Origin: Chloroflexota bacterium
GTDB lineage: Bacteria; Chloroflexota; UBA6077; JACQUR01
Direction: 5' to 3'
Assembly: GCA_016210245.1 (NCBI GenBank)
Contig: JACQUR010000449.1
Location: 1-8,445 of the forward strand
Length of the DNA stretch: 8,445 nt
The notes below the pieces were generated by a model. It worked only from the letters and a program-made list of their open reading frames with translations, did no database searches and was not told the origin of the DNA. Made by a program: the position numbers and the translations under genes. This document shows, in pieces, positions 1 to 8,445 of the stretch. Within the stretch, counting starts at the first letter, position 1. Each line of letters opens with the position of its first letter.

Positions 1-90
1 GTCCTTCGACCGGCTCAGGTCCTTCGACCGGCTCAGGTCCTTCGACCGGCTCAGGTCCTTCGACAGGCTCAGGTCCTTCGACAGGCTCAG
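1..90. repeat. Tandem array of five 18-bp repeats
   Basis: Five head-to-tail copies of an 18-bp unit start at 1, 19, 37, 55 and 73. The first three read GTCCTTCGACCGGCTCAG; the last two read GTCCTTCGACAGGCTCAG, differing at one base. There are no unique spacers between copies. The array begins exactly at the window edge, so it may extend further left. The unit resembles a REP-like dispersed repeat that I remember from many high-GC bacterial genomes; that resemblance is from memory. It lies outside any credible gene and leads directly into the palindrome at 71-138, which reuses the last copy as its left arm. Confidence 0.95.
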
Positions 91-138
91 GATGATCGGA
101 CCCCGGGGTCCGCTCATCCTGAGCCTGTCGAAGGACCT
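71..138. repeat. 68-bp near-perfect palindrome (REP-like hairpin)
   Basis: Positions 71-104 pair with 105-138 with a single mismatch (T96 against C113), giving 33 of 34 possible pairs. The left arm is the fifth copy of the tandem 18-mer plus GATGA; the right arm is its reverse complement. The core, CGGACCCCGGGGTCCG at 97-112, is itself a perfect 16-bp palindrome. No T-tract follows, so it does not look like an intrinsic terminator for this strand. It could be a dispersed REP/BIME-type element, a transposase-recognised hairpin or a bidirectional boundary between transcription units. Confidence 0.93.
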
Positions 139-184
139 CACGGTCGCGGCTCGGATAACTCCCTACGAATCAGGAGTCCCAGTG

Positions 185-200
185 AACCGGCGGGCCGGTT
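185..200. promoter_or_regulatory. Inverted repeat, possible operator
   Basis: AACCGGC and GCCGGTT form perfect 7-bp arms separated by GG, about 140 bases upstream of the small-subunit start. The size and position suit a dimeric regulator site, but no cognate regulator lies in the window, and GC-rich palindromes of this size can arise by chance. Confidence 0.25.
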
Positions 201-327
201 GCTTCGCCATTCCAGTCTACACAGGAAAGCGTCTTTGGAGTACCATAGCGCTGTCTTGCGCAGTATGTCCGAAGCCACCGTGCAGGCGAGGCAGGACGTC
301 GGTTCGGAAGAGCGATTCTAGACGACC

Positions 328-335
328 GGAGGGGG
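328..335 (+). promoter_or_regulatory. Ribosome-binding site that fixes the small-subunit start
   Basis: GGAGGGGG ends two bases before the ATG at 338; its GGAGG core lies 5 bases upstream of that ATG. An in-frame ATG at 92 would give an 82-residue extension, but that ATG lies inside the palindromic repeat, has no such site, and the extension has no hydrogenase or Tat-signal character. The ATG at 338 also places the first cluster motif at the usual distance from the N-terminus. Confidence 0.8.
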
Positions 336-337
336 CC

Positions 338-1285
338 ATGTCTACCAGACACACCTCACTGTACTGGCTGCAGTGCGGAGGGTGCGGCGGAGATACCATG
401 TCGCTGCTCGGGATAGAGTCACCGGACCTGGCGGAGATGCTCGACCTGCTCGACGTCGAGCTGCTCTGGCACCCCTCCCTGTCGAACGGCAGCCCGGGGG
501 AGCACCGAGCGTTGGTCGAACGGCTGCTGTCTGGCGAACAGCAGTTGGACGTGCTGTGCGTCGAAGGAGCGATCATCCGCGGACCGGGCGGCACGGGGAT
601 GTACGACACCATGTTCGGTAGGCCGAAGAAGGACCTCGTCGCCGGGCTGGCGCGACGAGCCGGGGTGGTCGTCGCGGTCGGGACGTGCGCCGCCTTCGGC
701 GGGATCAGCGGCGACGGCGAGGTGGAGGCAACGGGCGCTCAGTTCACCAAGCGGGAGGAGGGCGGGTTCCTGGGCAAAGCGTTCAGAGCCAGGAGCGGGC
801 TGTCCGTGATCAACCTGCCCGGCTGCCCGGTCCAGGGCGAGGTCGTGGCCGGCACGCTGGCCGCGGCCATCAACGGTGCGCCGCTGCCCTTGAACCGCTA
901 CCACATGCCGCTCGAATGGTACGGCATGCTGGTCCACCAGGGGTGTACTCGCAACGAGTACCACGAGTACCGGGTGGAGGAGCACGACTTCGGGGAGAAG
1001 GGCTGCATGTTCTTCTTCCTGGGCTGCTACGGCCCGCTCGCGTATGGCCCGTGTAACAAGATCCTCTGGAACCGGCGCAGCTCCAAGACGCGCGTGGGTG
1101 TGCCGTGCTTCGGCTGCACCCGCCCGGATTTCCCCATGCCGGAGCCCTTCTTCAAGACGCGCAACATCGAGGGCGTGCCGCTGGTGGTGCCGGAGGGGGT
1201 GGACCGAGCACACTACCTGGCCTACAAGGGCATGGCCGCGGCCGCCGCGCCGCAGCGGCTGCGGAACCGAGAGAACAGGGTCTGA
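338..1285 (+). CDS. [NiFe] hydrogenase small subunit, group 2 (HupU/HoxB-like)
   Basis: This 315-residue protein is the electron-transfer subunit of a [NiFe] hydrogenase, expected to carry three Fe-S clusters from the active site in the large subunit. The N-terminal motif LQCGGCGGDTMSLL (residues 11-24) matches the group 2 pattern. Proximal-cluster candidates are Cys16, Cys117 (GTCA) and Cys163 (PGCP). Where the family usually has the second Cys of a CxxC there is Asp19, with an extra Cys at 13. Distal ligands are His200, Cys203, Cys223 and Cys230; medial ligands are Cys239, Cys257 and Cys260 (PCFGC). There is no Tat signal and no C-terminal membrane anchor, so the protein is cytoplasmic, as expected for sensory or group 2 enzymes. 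The large subunit starts 83 bases downstream, after a palindrome. An uptake role like cyanobacterial HupS is possible, but the neighbouring signalling genes favour H2 sensing. Confidence 0.93.
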   Translation: MSTRHTSLYWLQCGGCGGDTMSLLGIESPDLAEMLDLLDVELLWHPSLSNGSPGEHRALVERLLSGEQQLDVLCVEGAIIRGPGGTGMYDTMFGRPKKDLVAGLARRAGVVVAVGTCAAFGGISGDGEVEATGAQFTKREEGGFLGKAFRARSGLSVINLPGCPVQGEVVAGTLAAAINGAPLPLNRYHMPLEWYGMLVHQGCTRNEYHEYRVEEHDFGEKGCMFFFLGCYGPLAYGPCNKILWNRRSSKTRVGVPCFGCTRPDFPMPEPFFKTRNIEGVPLVVPEGVDRAHYLAYKGMAAAAAPQRLRNRENRV

Positions 1286-1288
1286 ACC

Positions 1289-1354
1289 GAGTCGACAGTC
1301 GACAGTTGACAGTCGACAGTTAACTGTTAACTGTCGACGGTCAACTGTCGACTC
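1289..1354. repeat. 66-bp imperfect intercistronic palindrome (GTCGACAGT type)
   Basis: The element fills the gap between the two hydrogenase subunits. Positions 1289-1321 pair with 1322-1354 at 28 of 33 positions, and the outer 11 bp (GAGTCGACAGT and its complement) are perfect. It is built from short GTCGACAGT, TTGACAGT and TAACTGT modules in both orientations. It ends directly before the AGGAGG at 1355-1360 that serves the large subunit, so folding could affect translation or processing between the subunits. Its sequence differs from the CAGTGGTCA-type repeats at the later junctions. Confidence 0.9.
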
Positions 1355-1368
1355 AGGAGGGGGGCGAG

Positions 1369-2901
1369 ATGGCGGAGCGGATGACGCTCAACGTTCCATT
1401 GAACCGGGTGGAGGGCGACCTGGAGCTTCGCGTCGAGCTCGAGAGCGGCGTGGTTGCGGACGCCTGGAGCTCTGGCACGATGTACCGCGGCTTCGAGCGG
1501 CTGCTGGTCGGGCGCGGCGCGCTCGATGGGCTGGTCATCACCCCGCGCATCTGCGGCATCTGCACCACCTCGCACCTGACCGCCGCGGCGCTGGCCCTGG
1601 ACATGGTTGCGGGCGTGCAGCCGCCTCCCGACGCGGTGCGGATCCGCAACGTGGCTCTGATGGCCGAGCACATCCAGAGCGACGTGCGGCACGGCGTCCT
1701 CATGTTCATGCCGGATTTCACCAACCCCGCCTATCGCGCTCAGCCCCTGTACGAGGAGGCCGTGCGGCGTTACCGGCCCTTGAAAGGCGAGGCGGCCATC
1801 GAGGTCATCAAGGAAACCAAGCGGGTCCTGGAGATCGTGGCCATCCTGGGAGGGCAGTGGCCTCACTCGTCGTACATGGTGCCGGGTGGGATCGTGTCGG
1901 TCCCGGGCACGAGTGACCTGCTGCAGTGCCGGCAGTTGCTGCAGCGCTATCGCGGCTGGTACGAGCGCCGCATCCTGGGCTGCACGGTGGAGCGCTGGTT
2001 GGAGGTCCACACCGCCTCGGACCTGGCGGCCTGGCTGGACGAGCGCGAGGCGCACCGGTCGAGTGAGCTGGGCTTCTACCTCCGCTTCGCCCGCGCTATC
2101 GGCCTCCACAAGCTCGGGCGCGGACACGGCCATTTCCTGAGCTACGGCTCGCTCGAGCTGCCTGAGGGGACGCAGGTGCGTGGCCGCAAGGGCGGGGACA
2201 CCCTGGTGCCCGCAGGCTTCGCCCGAGGTACGCAGGTGGACGGGTTCGAGCAGGAGCAGATTGCCGAGCACGTTGCCCACTCGTGGTACGTAGACTACGC
2301 CGGCGGCAAGCACCCCTTCGAGGGCGAGACGCGCCCGTACGCGACCGGCCAGGAGAGCAAGAAGTACTCCTGGGCCAAAGCGCCGCGCTACGACGGCCTG
2401 CCAGCCGAAACCGGGCCGCTGGCGGAGATGGTCATCGCCGGGCACCCGCTGTTCACCGACCTCGTGGCTCGAGATGGCCCCAACGTCTTCGTGCGAGAGC
2501 TTGCTCGCCTGGCCAGGCCGACCGAGCTGATTCCAGCCATGGAAGCGTGGCTAGCGGAGACGACCGGCGACGGGAAGTTCTACGTGTCCCCGGGCGAGGT
2601 GGTCGAGGGGACCGGGTTTGGACTCACTCAGGCCGGGCGCGGAGCGCTCGGGCACTGGGTGAAGATCGAGAACCAGAAGATCGCGCACTACCAGATCATC
2701 ACCCCCACCGCCTGGAACGCCTCGCCCCGCGACAGCGATGGCGTCCGCGGTCCGTGGGAGGAGGCGCTCATCGGCACGCAGGTCAAAGACGTGGCGAACC
2801 CCGTGGAACTGGGCCACGTGGTGCGCTCTTTCGATGCCTGTCTGGTCTGCACGGTCCACGCCGCCAGCCGCGGGCGAAGCCTGGGGGAAGCGACGTTCTA
2901 G
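1369..2901 (+). CDS. [NiFe] hydrogenase large (catalytic) subunit, group 2 (HupV/HoxC-like)
   Basis: This 510-residue protein should hold the Ni-Fe(CN)2CO site that splits or senses H2. The L1 motif RICGICTTSH gives nickel ligands Cys62 and Cys65 (residues 60-69). The L2 motif DACLVCTVH gives Cys491 and Cys494, followed by His497. Most relatives have DPC rather than DAC in L2. The N-terminal NRVEGDLELRVE and the GGQWPHSSYMVPGG segment (about residues 166-179) are typical of group 2. Thirteen residues follow His497, consistent with a short C-terminal extension removed by a maturation protease, and an M52-type protease gene lies at 7154. Classical sensor HoxC is, as I recall, made without an extension. 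A strong AGGAGG 8 bases upstream supports the ATG at 1369. The stop codon overlaps the first base of the next repeat. Confidence 0.95.
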   Translation: MAERMTLNVPLNRVEGDLELRVELESGVVADAWSSGTMYRGFERLLVGRGALDGLVITPRICGICTTSHLTAAALALDMVAGVQPPPDAVRIRNVALMAEHIQSDVRHGVLMFMPDFTNPAYRAQPLYEEAVRRYRPLKGEAAIEVIKETKRVLEIVAILGGQWPHSSYMVPGGIVSVPGTSDLLQCRQLLQRYRGWYERRILGCTVERWLEVHTASDLAAWLDEREAHRSSELGFYLRFARAIGLHKLGRGHGHFLSYGSLELPEGTQVRGRKGGDTLVPAGFARGTQVDGFEQEQIAEHVAHSWYVDYAGGKHPFEGETRPYATGQESKKYSWAKAPRYDGLPAETGPLAEMVIAGHPLFTDLVARDGPNVFVRELARLARPTELIPAMEAWLAETTGDGKFYVSPGEVVEGTGFGLTQAGRGALGHWVKIENQKIAHYQIITPTAWNASPRDSDGVRGPWEEALIGTQVKDVANPVELGHVVRSFDACLVCTVHAASRGRSLGEATF

Positions 2902-2982
2902 GGGTCAGGGGTCAGGGGTCAGTGGCCAGTGGCCAGTGGCCCCTGCCTTCTGCCTTTCTGACCACTGACCACTGACCACTGA
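2901..2982. repeat. Intercistronic CAGTGGTCA-type repeat with inverted arms
   Basis: Directly after the large subunit come three GGGGTCA-type units, then three CAGTGGC units (2920-2940), a pyrimidine-rich spacer with CTGCCTTCTGCC, and then an inverted array of CTGACCA units (2958-2981). The arms 2920-2939 and 2962-2981 pair at 18 of 20 positions. The element ends about 5 bases before the G-rich ribosome-binding site of the hybrid kinase. It is the same family as the repeats at 5828-5895 and 7559-7623. The CTGCCTTCTGCC spacer resembles the complement of the GCAGGAG tandem repeat inside the kinase gene. Confidence 0.9.
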
Positions 2983-2994
2983 GCTGGGGGGAGC

Positions 2995-5868
<2,874 letters not shown>

Positions 5869-5911
5869 CCACTGACCACTGACCACTGACCACTGCCCGG
5901 GAGGGACGCGG

Positions 5912-7042
5912 ATGGAACGGCAGCCGAGAGTCCTGATCGTCGACGACAACCGCTTGAACGTCAGGATCCTCGAAGCTCTGCTCAAACCTCGGGGCTACCT
6001 GACCGTGTCGGCCGGCAGCGGCGAGGCGGCGCTGGAGCAGGTGGGGCAGGTCCAGCCGGACCTCATTCTGCTCGATATCGTCATGCCCGGGATTGATGGC
6101 CACGAGGTCTGTCGACGGCTGCGGGAAGACCCGGCCTCGCGCTTCCTTCCCGTGGTCATGATCACCGCCAGCGGCGAGGAGGAGAAGCTCGAGTCCATCG
6201 AGGCCGGAGCGGACGACTTCATCACCAAGCCGTTCAACCAGGCGGAGCTGCTGGCCCGGGTGAAGTCGCTGCTGCGGGTCAAGGACTACCATGACACGAT
6301 CGAGGCCCAGAAGGCCGAGCTGGCCGAGTGGAACCGCACGCTGGAGGAGCGGGTCCAGCAACAGGTCGGGGAGTTGGAGCGGCTGGGACGGCTGCGGCGC
6401 TTCCTTTCGCCGCAACTGGCCGATGTCGTGGTTTCGTCTGGCGCCAGCACGCTCCTGGAGAGCCACCGGCGGCAGATCGCGGTGGTGTTCTGCGACCTGC
6501 GGGGGTTCACCTCCTTCGTCGACAGCACCGAGGCCGAAGAGGTGATCGGCGTTCTGCGGCAGTATCACCAGGAGTTGGGGGCGATCATCTTCCGCTTCGA
6601 AGGCACGCTGGAGCACTTCGCCGGCGACGGGATCATGGTCTTCTTCAACGACCCGATCGAGTGCCCGGACCCGGCCGCCCGCGCCGTGCGCATGGCCATG
6701 GCCATGCGGCAGCGGGTGATCGAGCTGACCGCCGGGTGGCGGACGCGCGGCTATACCCTGGGCTTTGGCGTCGGCATCGCCCTGGGGCCCGCCACCCTGG
6801 GCATGATCGGGTTCGAGGGGCGGCGCGACTACAGCGCAGTCGGCAGCGTGGTGAACATGGCCTCCCGCCTGTGCAGCGAAGCGCGCCACGGACAGATCCT
6901 CATCGAGGAGCACATGTATGCCGCGGTCGAGGGGCTGTTGGAGGCCGAGCCGGTTGGCGGTTTGAGCCTCAAGGGCTTCGCCCGGCCGGTGCCCGCGTTC
7001 AACGTGCTGGGCTTGAAGGATGCCGCACCTTCATCGGTCTAG
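5912..7042 (+). CDS. REC domain fused to class III adenylate/guanylate cyclase
   Basis: This 376-residue protein is a response regulator with an enzymatic output. The REC domain (about 5-123) has Asp11/Asp12, phospho-acceptor Asp55 (LLDIVMPG), Thr85 and Lys106. A helical linker (about 125-165) leads to a class III cyclase domain (about 185-367). Metal-binding aspartates are Asp195 (FCDLRGFT) and Asp239 (FAGDG). Asn315 and Arg319 (VNMASRL) match the transition-state residues. The purine-selecting Asp is present as Asp306 (RRDYSAVG), favouring ATP, but the usual Lys partner four residues before Asp239 is His235. No membrane segments are seen, so it is cytosolic and would act as a homodimer. A GGGAGGGA site precedes the ATG. 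It lies 43 bases after the hybrid kinase on the same strand, so REC phosphorylation by that kinase's Hpt domain is likely. cAMP is the probable product, but substrate is unproven. Confidence 0.92.
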   Translation: MERQPRVLIVDDNRLNVRILEALLKPRGYLTVSAGSGEAALEQVGQVQPDLILLDIVMPGIDGHEVCRRLREDPASRFLPVVMITASGEEEKLESIEAGADDFITKPFNQAELLARVKSLLRVKDYHDTIEAQKAELAEWNRTLEERVQQQVGELERLGRLRRFLSPQLADVVVSSGASTLLESHRRQIAVVFCDLRGFTSFVDSTEAEEVIGVLRQYHQELGAIIFRFEGTLEHFAGDGIMVFFNDPIECPDPAARAVRMAMAMRQRVIELTAGWRTRGYTLGFGVGIALGPATLGMIGFEGRRDYSAVGSVVNMASRLCSEARHGQILIEEHMYAAVEGLLEAEPVGGLSLKGFARPVPAFNVLGLKDAAPSSV

Positions 7043-7153
7043 CGAGCCATGAGCCAGCAGGCGCCTGCGCGGCCGCTACTCACTACTCAGCGGTTCCGGC
7101 CGTTCAGAGAGGCTCGGGTTGTATAATGCGGCACTATCCGCGAGCGCAACCAG
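7043..7153. other. Intergenic region between cyclase and protease genes
   Basis: This 111-base gap is the only gene junction in the cluster without a long palindromic repeat. It holds a 12-bp perfect palindrome, GCAGGCGCCTGC (7057-7068), with no T-tract after it, and a consensus TATAAT at 7122-7127. No convincing Shine-Dalgarno sequence precedes the ATG at 7154. Confidence 0.55.
7122..7127 (+). promoter_or_regulatory. Candidate promoter -10 element (TATAAT)
   Basis: A perfect TATAAT sits 26 bases before the protease start, in an otherwise GC-rich region where such a hexamer is rare. It would place transcription start near 7134 and give a short leader of about 20 bases. No good -35 hexamer lies 16-18 bases upstream, so either an activator is needed or the match is fortuitous. 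If real, it would let the protease and second kinase be expressed apart from the hydrogenase genes. Confidence 0.4.
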
Positions 7154-7594
7154 ATGAAACGGATTATCTGCGTCGGCAACCGCTACGTGCCTGAGGATGC
7201 AGTGGGCCCGAGGGTCTACGATGCGCTCGTCCAGCGGGTGCTGCCAGACGACGTGCAGGTGATCGACGGCGGACTGGCGGGGTTGGACCTGCTCCGCTTC
7301 ATCGAAGGGGCCGAGCGCGTGGTGTTCGTGGATCGCGTGGCCGGGTTCGGTGGACCCGAGGAGGTGCTGATCCTGGACGCGGCCGAGGTGGCGACCGTGG
7401 GCGGCGTCCGGTACGACCACGCGGCCGGGCTGGCCTACCTGCTGGGCGTGCTGCCCGAGGTGTGCGAGGGCGCGCTACCCGAGGTGCTGCTGGTGGGTGT
7501 CGAAGGGCCGCCCGACGACGCGCTGGTCGAGCAGGCGGCCACGCTCAGCGTACAGCTCGTCAGTGGTCAGTGGTCAGGGGTCAGGGGTCACTGA
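7154..7594 (+). CDS. Hydrogenase maturation protease (M52/HyaD-HybD type)
   Basis: This 146-residue protein resembles the endopeptidases that trim the C-terminus of the [NiFe] large subunit after nickel insertion. The glycine-rich N-terminal motif GNRYVPEDAVGPR (residues 8-20) matches the family's GNxxxxDDGxG. Likely metal-contacting residues, by alignment to E. coli HybD Glu16/Asp62/His93, are Asp15, Asp60 (VVFVD) and His89 (DHAAGLAYLL). A GVEGP segment at about 115-119 matches the usual late strand. After Leu131-Ser132, where relatives continue into a final helix, the frame runs into the repeat at 7559-7623, so the tail VSGQWSGVRGH is repeat-encoded and the protein is short for the family. 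It may be slightly truncated. The ATG lacks a clear ribosome-binding site but begins at the family's usual N-terminus. The likely substrate is the large subunit encoded at 1369-2901. Confidence 0.85.
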   Translation: MKRIICVGNRYVPEDAVGPRVYDALVQRVLPDDVQVIDGGLAGLDLLRFIEGAERVVFVDRVAGFGGPEEVLILDAAEVATVGGVRYDHAAGLAYLLGVLPEVCEGALPEVLLVGVEGPPDDALVEQAATLSVQLVSGQWSGVRGH

Positions 7595-7623
7595 CCACTG
7601 ACCCCTGACCACTGGCCACTGAC
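7559..7623. repeat. 65-bp near-perfect hairpin overlapping the protease stop codon
   Basis: Positions 7559-7590 face 7592-7623 around C7591, with 30 of 32 positions pairing and one of the two exceptions a G-T wobble. It consists of CAGTGGT and CAGGGGT units and their complements, the same family as at 2901-2982 and 5828-5895. The protease stop TGA (7592-7594) lies at the hairpin centre. The element ends just before the GGAGGTGGA ribosome-binding site (7625-7633) of the second kinase. Confidence 0.94.
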
Positions 7624-7636
7624 CCGGAGGTGGAGC

Positions 7637-8445
7637 ATGAAGACGAACGGGACGGGGCCATCCATCGAGGTGGTGCTGGAGGAGAACGCCCTGCTCAGAG
7701 AGGAGATCCGGGTCACTCGCCGGGCCTCGGAGATCTCGGCCTCGCTGGTGGTCGAGCAGTTTGTCAAGATCGAAGAGATGATCCGACGACTCGAGGAGAG
7801 CTACCAGAGCCAGAGCATCTTGAACGCGCTCCTCCACACCTCGTTGGAGAGAGCCCCTTTGCAGCAGCAGTTGGACCGTGCGCTGGGGGTGCTGCTCTCG
7901 ACACCCTGGGTGCGGATCATGCCCCGAGGGGCCATTTTCCTGGTCGAGGATGATGATCCGAACGTCCTGGTGCTAAAGGCGCAGCGGGGCCTGTCTCCCG
8001 CGCTGCTCACGCTGTGCGCTCGGGTTCCCTTCGGGAGCTGTCTGTGTGGTCGAGCTGCTGCCAGCCGGCAGGCCCAGTACGCGGAGAGCGTGGACGATCG
8101 CCACGACATACGTTTCGAGGGCATGGCCCCCCACGGGCACTACAACGTGCCCATTCTGCTCCAGGGCAAGGTCCTGGGGGTCATCGTGCTGTATCTGACC
8201 GAGGGCTACCGCCGCGACGAGCGCGAGGTCGCGTTCCTGCAAGCCGCGGCCAACGCCCTGGCCGGGCTGATCGAGCGCAAGCGGGCGGAGGAAGCGCTGC
8301 AGGAAGCCAAGGAGGTCGCCGAGGCGGCCGACCGGGCCAAGAGTACCTTCCTGGCCAACATGAGCCACGAGCTGCGCACCCCGCTCAACGCCATCATCGG
8401 CTACAGCGAGATGCTCCAGGAGGAGGCCGAGGACCTGGGCCAGGA
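7637..8445 (+). CDS. Second GAF sensor histidine kinase, partial at right edge
   Basis: The frame opens with ATG at 7637 after GGAGGTGGA and runs off the window without a stop; 269 residues are visible. It has an N-terminal coiled coil (about 12-60), a GAF domain (about 70-213) with Cys127, CLCG (135-138) and HGHY (166-169), and the start of HisKA with His244 (MSHELRTPLN). From the start to about residue 240 it is very close to the hybrid kinase at 2995; by eye, roughly 80% of residues 61-220 are identical, with one inserted Asp near residue 106. The similarity falls off at the histidine box, where HEIRTPMNAIIGMSGLL is replaced by HELRTPLNAIIGYSEML, a different kinase subtype. There is no membrane segment. 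Whether it has REC domains cannot be seen. It likely reads the same signal as its paralogue. Confidence 0.92.
   Translation, partial: MKTNGTGPSIEVVLEENALLREEIRVTRRASEISASLVVEQFVKIEEMIRRLEESYQSQSILNALLHTSLERAPLQQQLDRALGVLLSTPWVRIMPRGAIFLVEDDDPNVLVLKAQRGLSPALLTLCARVPFGSCLCGRAAASRQAQYAESVDDRHDIRFEGMAPHGHYNVPILLQGKVLGVIVLYLTEGYRRDEREVAFLQAAANALAGLIERKRAEEALQEAKEVAEAADRAKSTFLANMSHELRTPLNAIIGYSEMLQEEAEDLGQ

Larger units (their letters stand above)
137..337. other. Non-coding leader of the hydrogenase operon
   Basis: I see no credible gene in this 200-base stretch. Open frames here have no supporting ribosome-binding site and continue into the repeats. It should hold the promoter of the hydrogenase genes, but I find no convincing -35/-10 pair. 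The one structured element is a 16-bp inverted repeat at 185-200, with 7-bp arms AACCGGC and GCCGGTT around GG, which could be an operator. The stretch ends with the Shine-Dalgarno sequence of the small subunit. Confidence 0.5.

Noticed and set aside
1..90. CRISPR array
   Set aside because: The repeats are directly adjacent 18-mers with no spacers and no cas genes nearby.
188..202. Sigma-54 type -24/-12 promoter (GG, ten bases, GC)
   Set aside because: The spacing fits, but only the core dinucleotides and TTGC match, the site overlaps a GC-rich inverted repeat, and no sigma-54 activator is seen.
92..337. N-terminal extension of the small subunit from the ATG at 92
   Set aside because: The ATG lies inside the palindrome, has no ribosome-binding site, and the extension shows neither a Tat signal nor similarity to hydrogenases; the ATG at 338 has a strong site.
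1327..2445. Long minus-strand open frame opposite the large subunit
   Set aside because: High-GC shadow of a clearly coding plus-strand frame; its translation is Arg/Ala/His/Gln-rich with no recognisable domain and its end lies in the palindrome.
338..2901. Membrane-bound group 1 uptake hydrogenase
   Set aside because: No Tat signal, no C-terminal anchor on the small subunit, no cytochrome b gene, and group 2-like motifs in both subunits.
7057..7068. Terminator after the cyclase (GCAGGCGCCTGC palindrome)
   Set aside because: Only 12 bp with no loop and no T-tract; likely chance in GC-rich DNA.

Overview
This 8.4-kb, GC-rich window carries a compact same-strand (+) cluster that reads as a cytoplasmic hydrogen-sensing and signalling locus. 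In order it holds: a repeat-rich leader (1-337); the small (338-1285) and large (1369-2901) subunits of a [NiFe] hydrogenase resembling group 2; a soluble hybrid histidine kinase with GAF, kinase, REC, REC and Hpt parts (2995-5868); a response-regulator REC domain fused to a class III nucleotide cyclase (5912-7042); a small hydrogenase maturation protease of the M52/HyaD type (7154-7594); and a second GAF histidine kinase that runs off the right edge (7637 onward).

The hydrogenase has no Tat signal and no membrane partner, and it sits among phosphorelay genes. This fits a regulatory (H2-sensing) enzyme better than a respiratory uptake enzyme. My working model is inference: the hydrogenase passes a redox or conformational signal to the GAF domains of one or both kinases. 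These share a nearly identical sensor half but differ from the kinase core onward. Phosphate then flows to the REC-cyclase and sets the level of a cyclic nucleotide, probably cAMP. The protease would process the 13-residue tail that follows the last nickel-ligand motif of the large subunit. Classical HupUV/HoxBC sensors use a PAS kinase and a DNA-binding regulator, so a cyclase output would be a different wiring.

A second theme is short palindromic repeats. An 18-bp tandem array leads into a 68-bp near-perfect palindrome at the left edge. Four of the five gene junctions carry a long palindrome just before the ribosome-binding site of the next gene. Two genes (hybrid kinase and protease) end inside such repeats, so their last residues are repeat-encoded. 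A 7-bp tandem repeat forms part of the linker between REC2 and Hpt in the hybrid kinase.

The organism is uncertain. The high GC, the gene types and the CAGTGGTCA-type intergenic repeats remind me of Chloroflexota (Anaerolineae-like) genomes, but this is an impression from memory, not a demonstrated placement. All coding evidence is on the + strand; the long minus-strand frames look like high-GC shadows.
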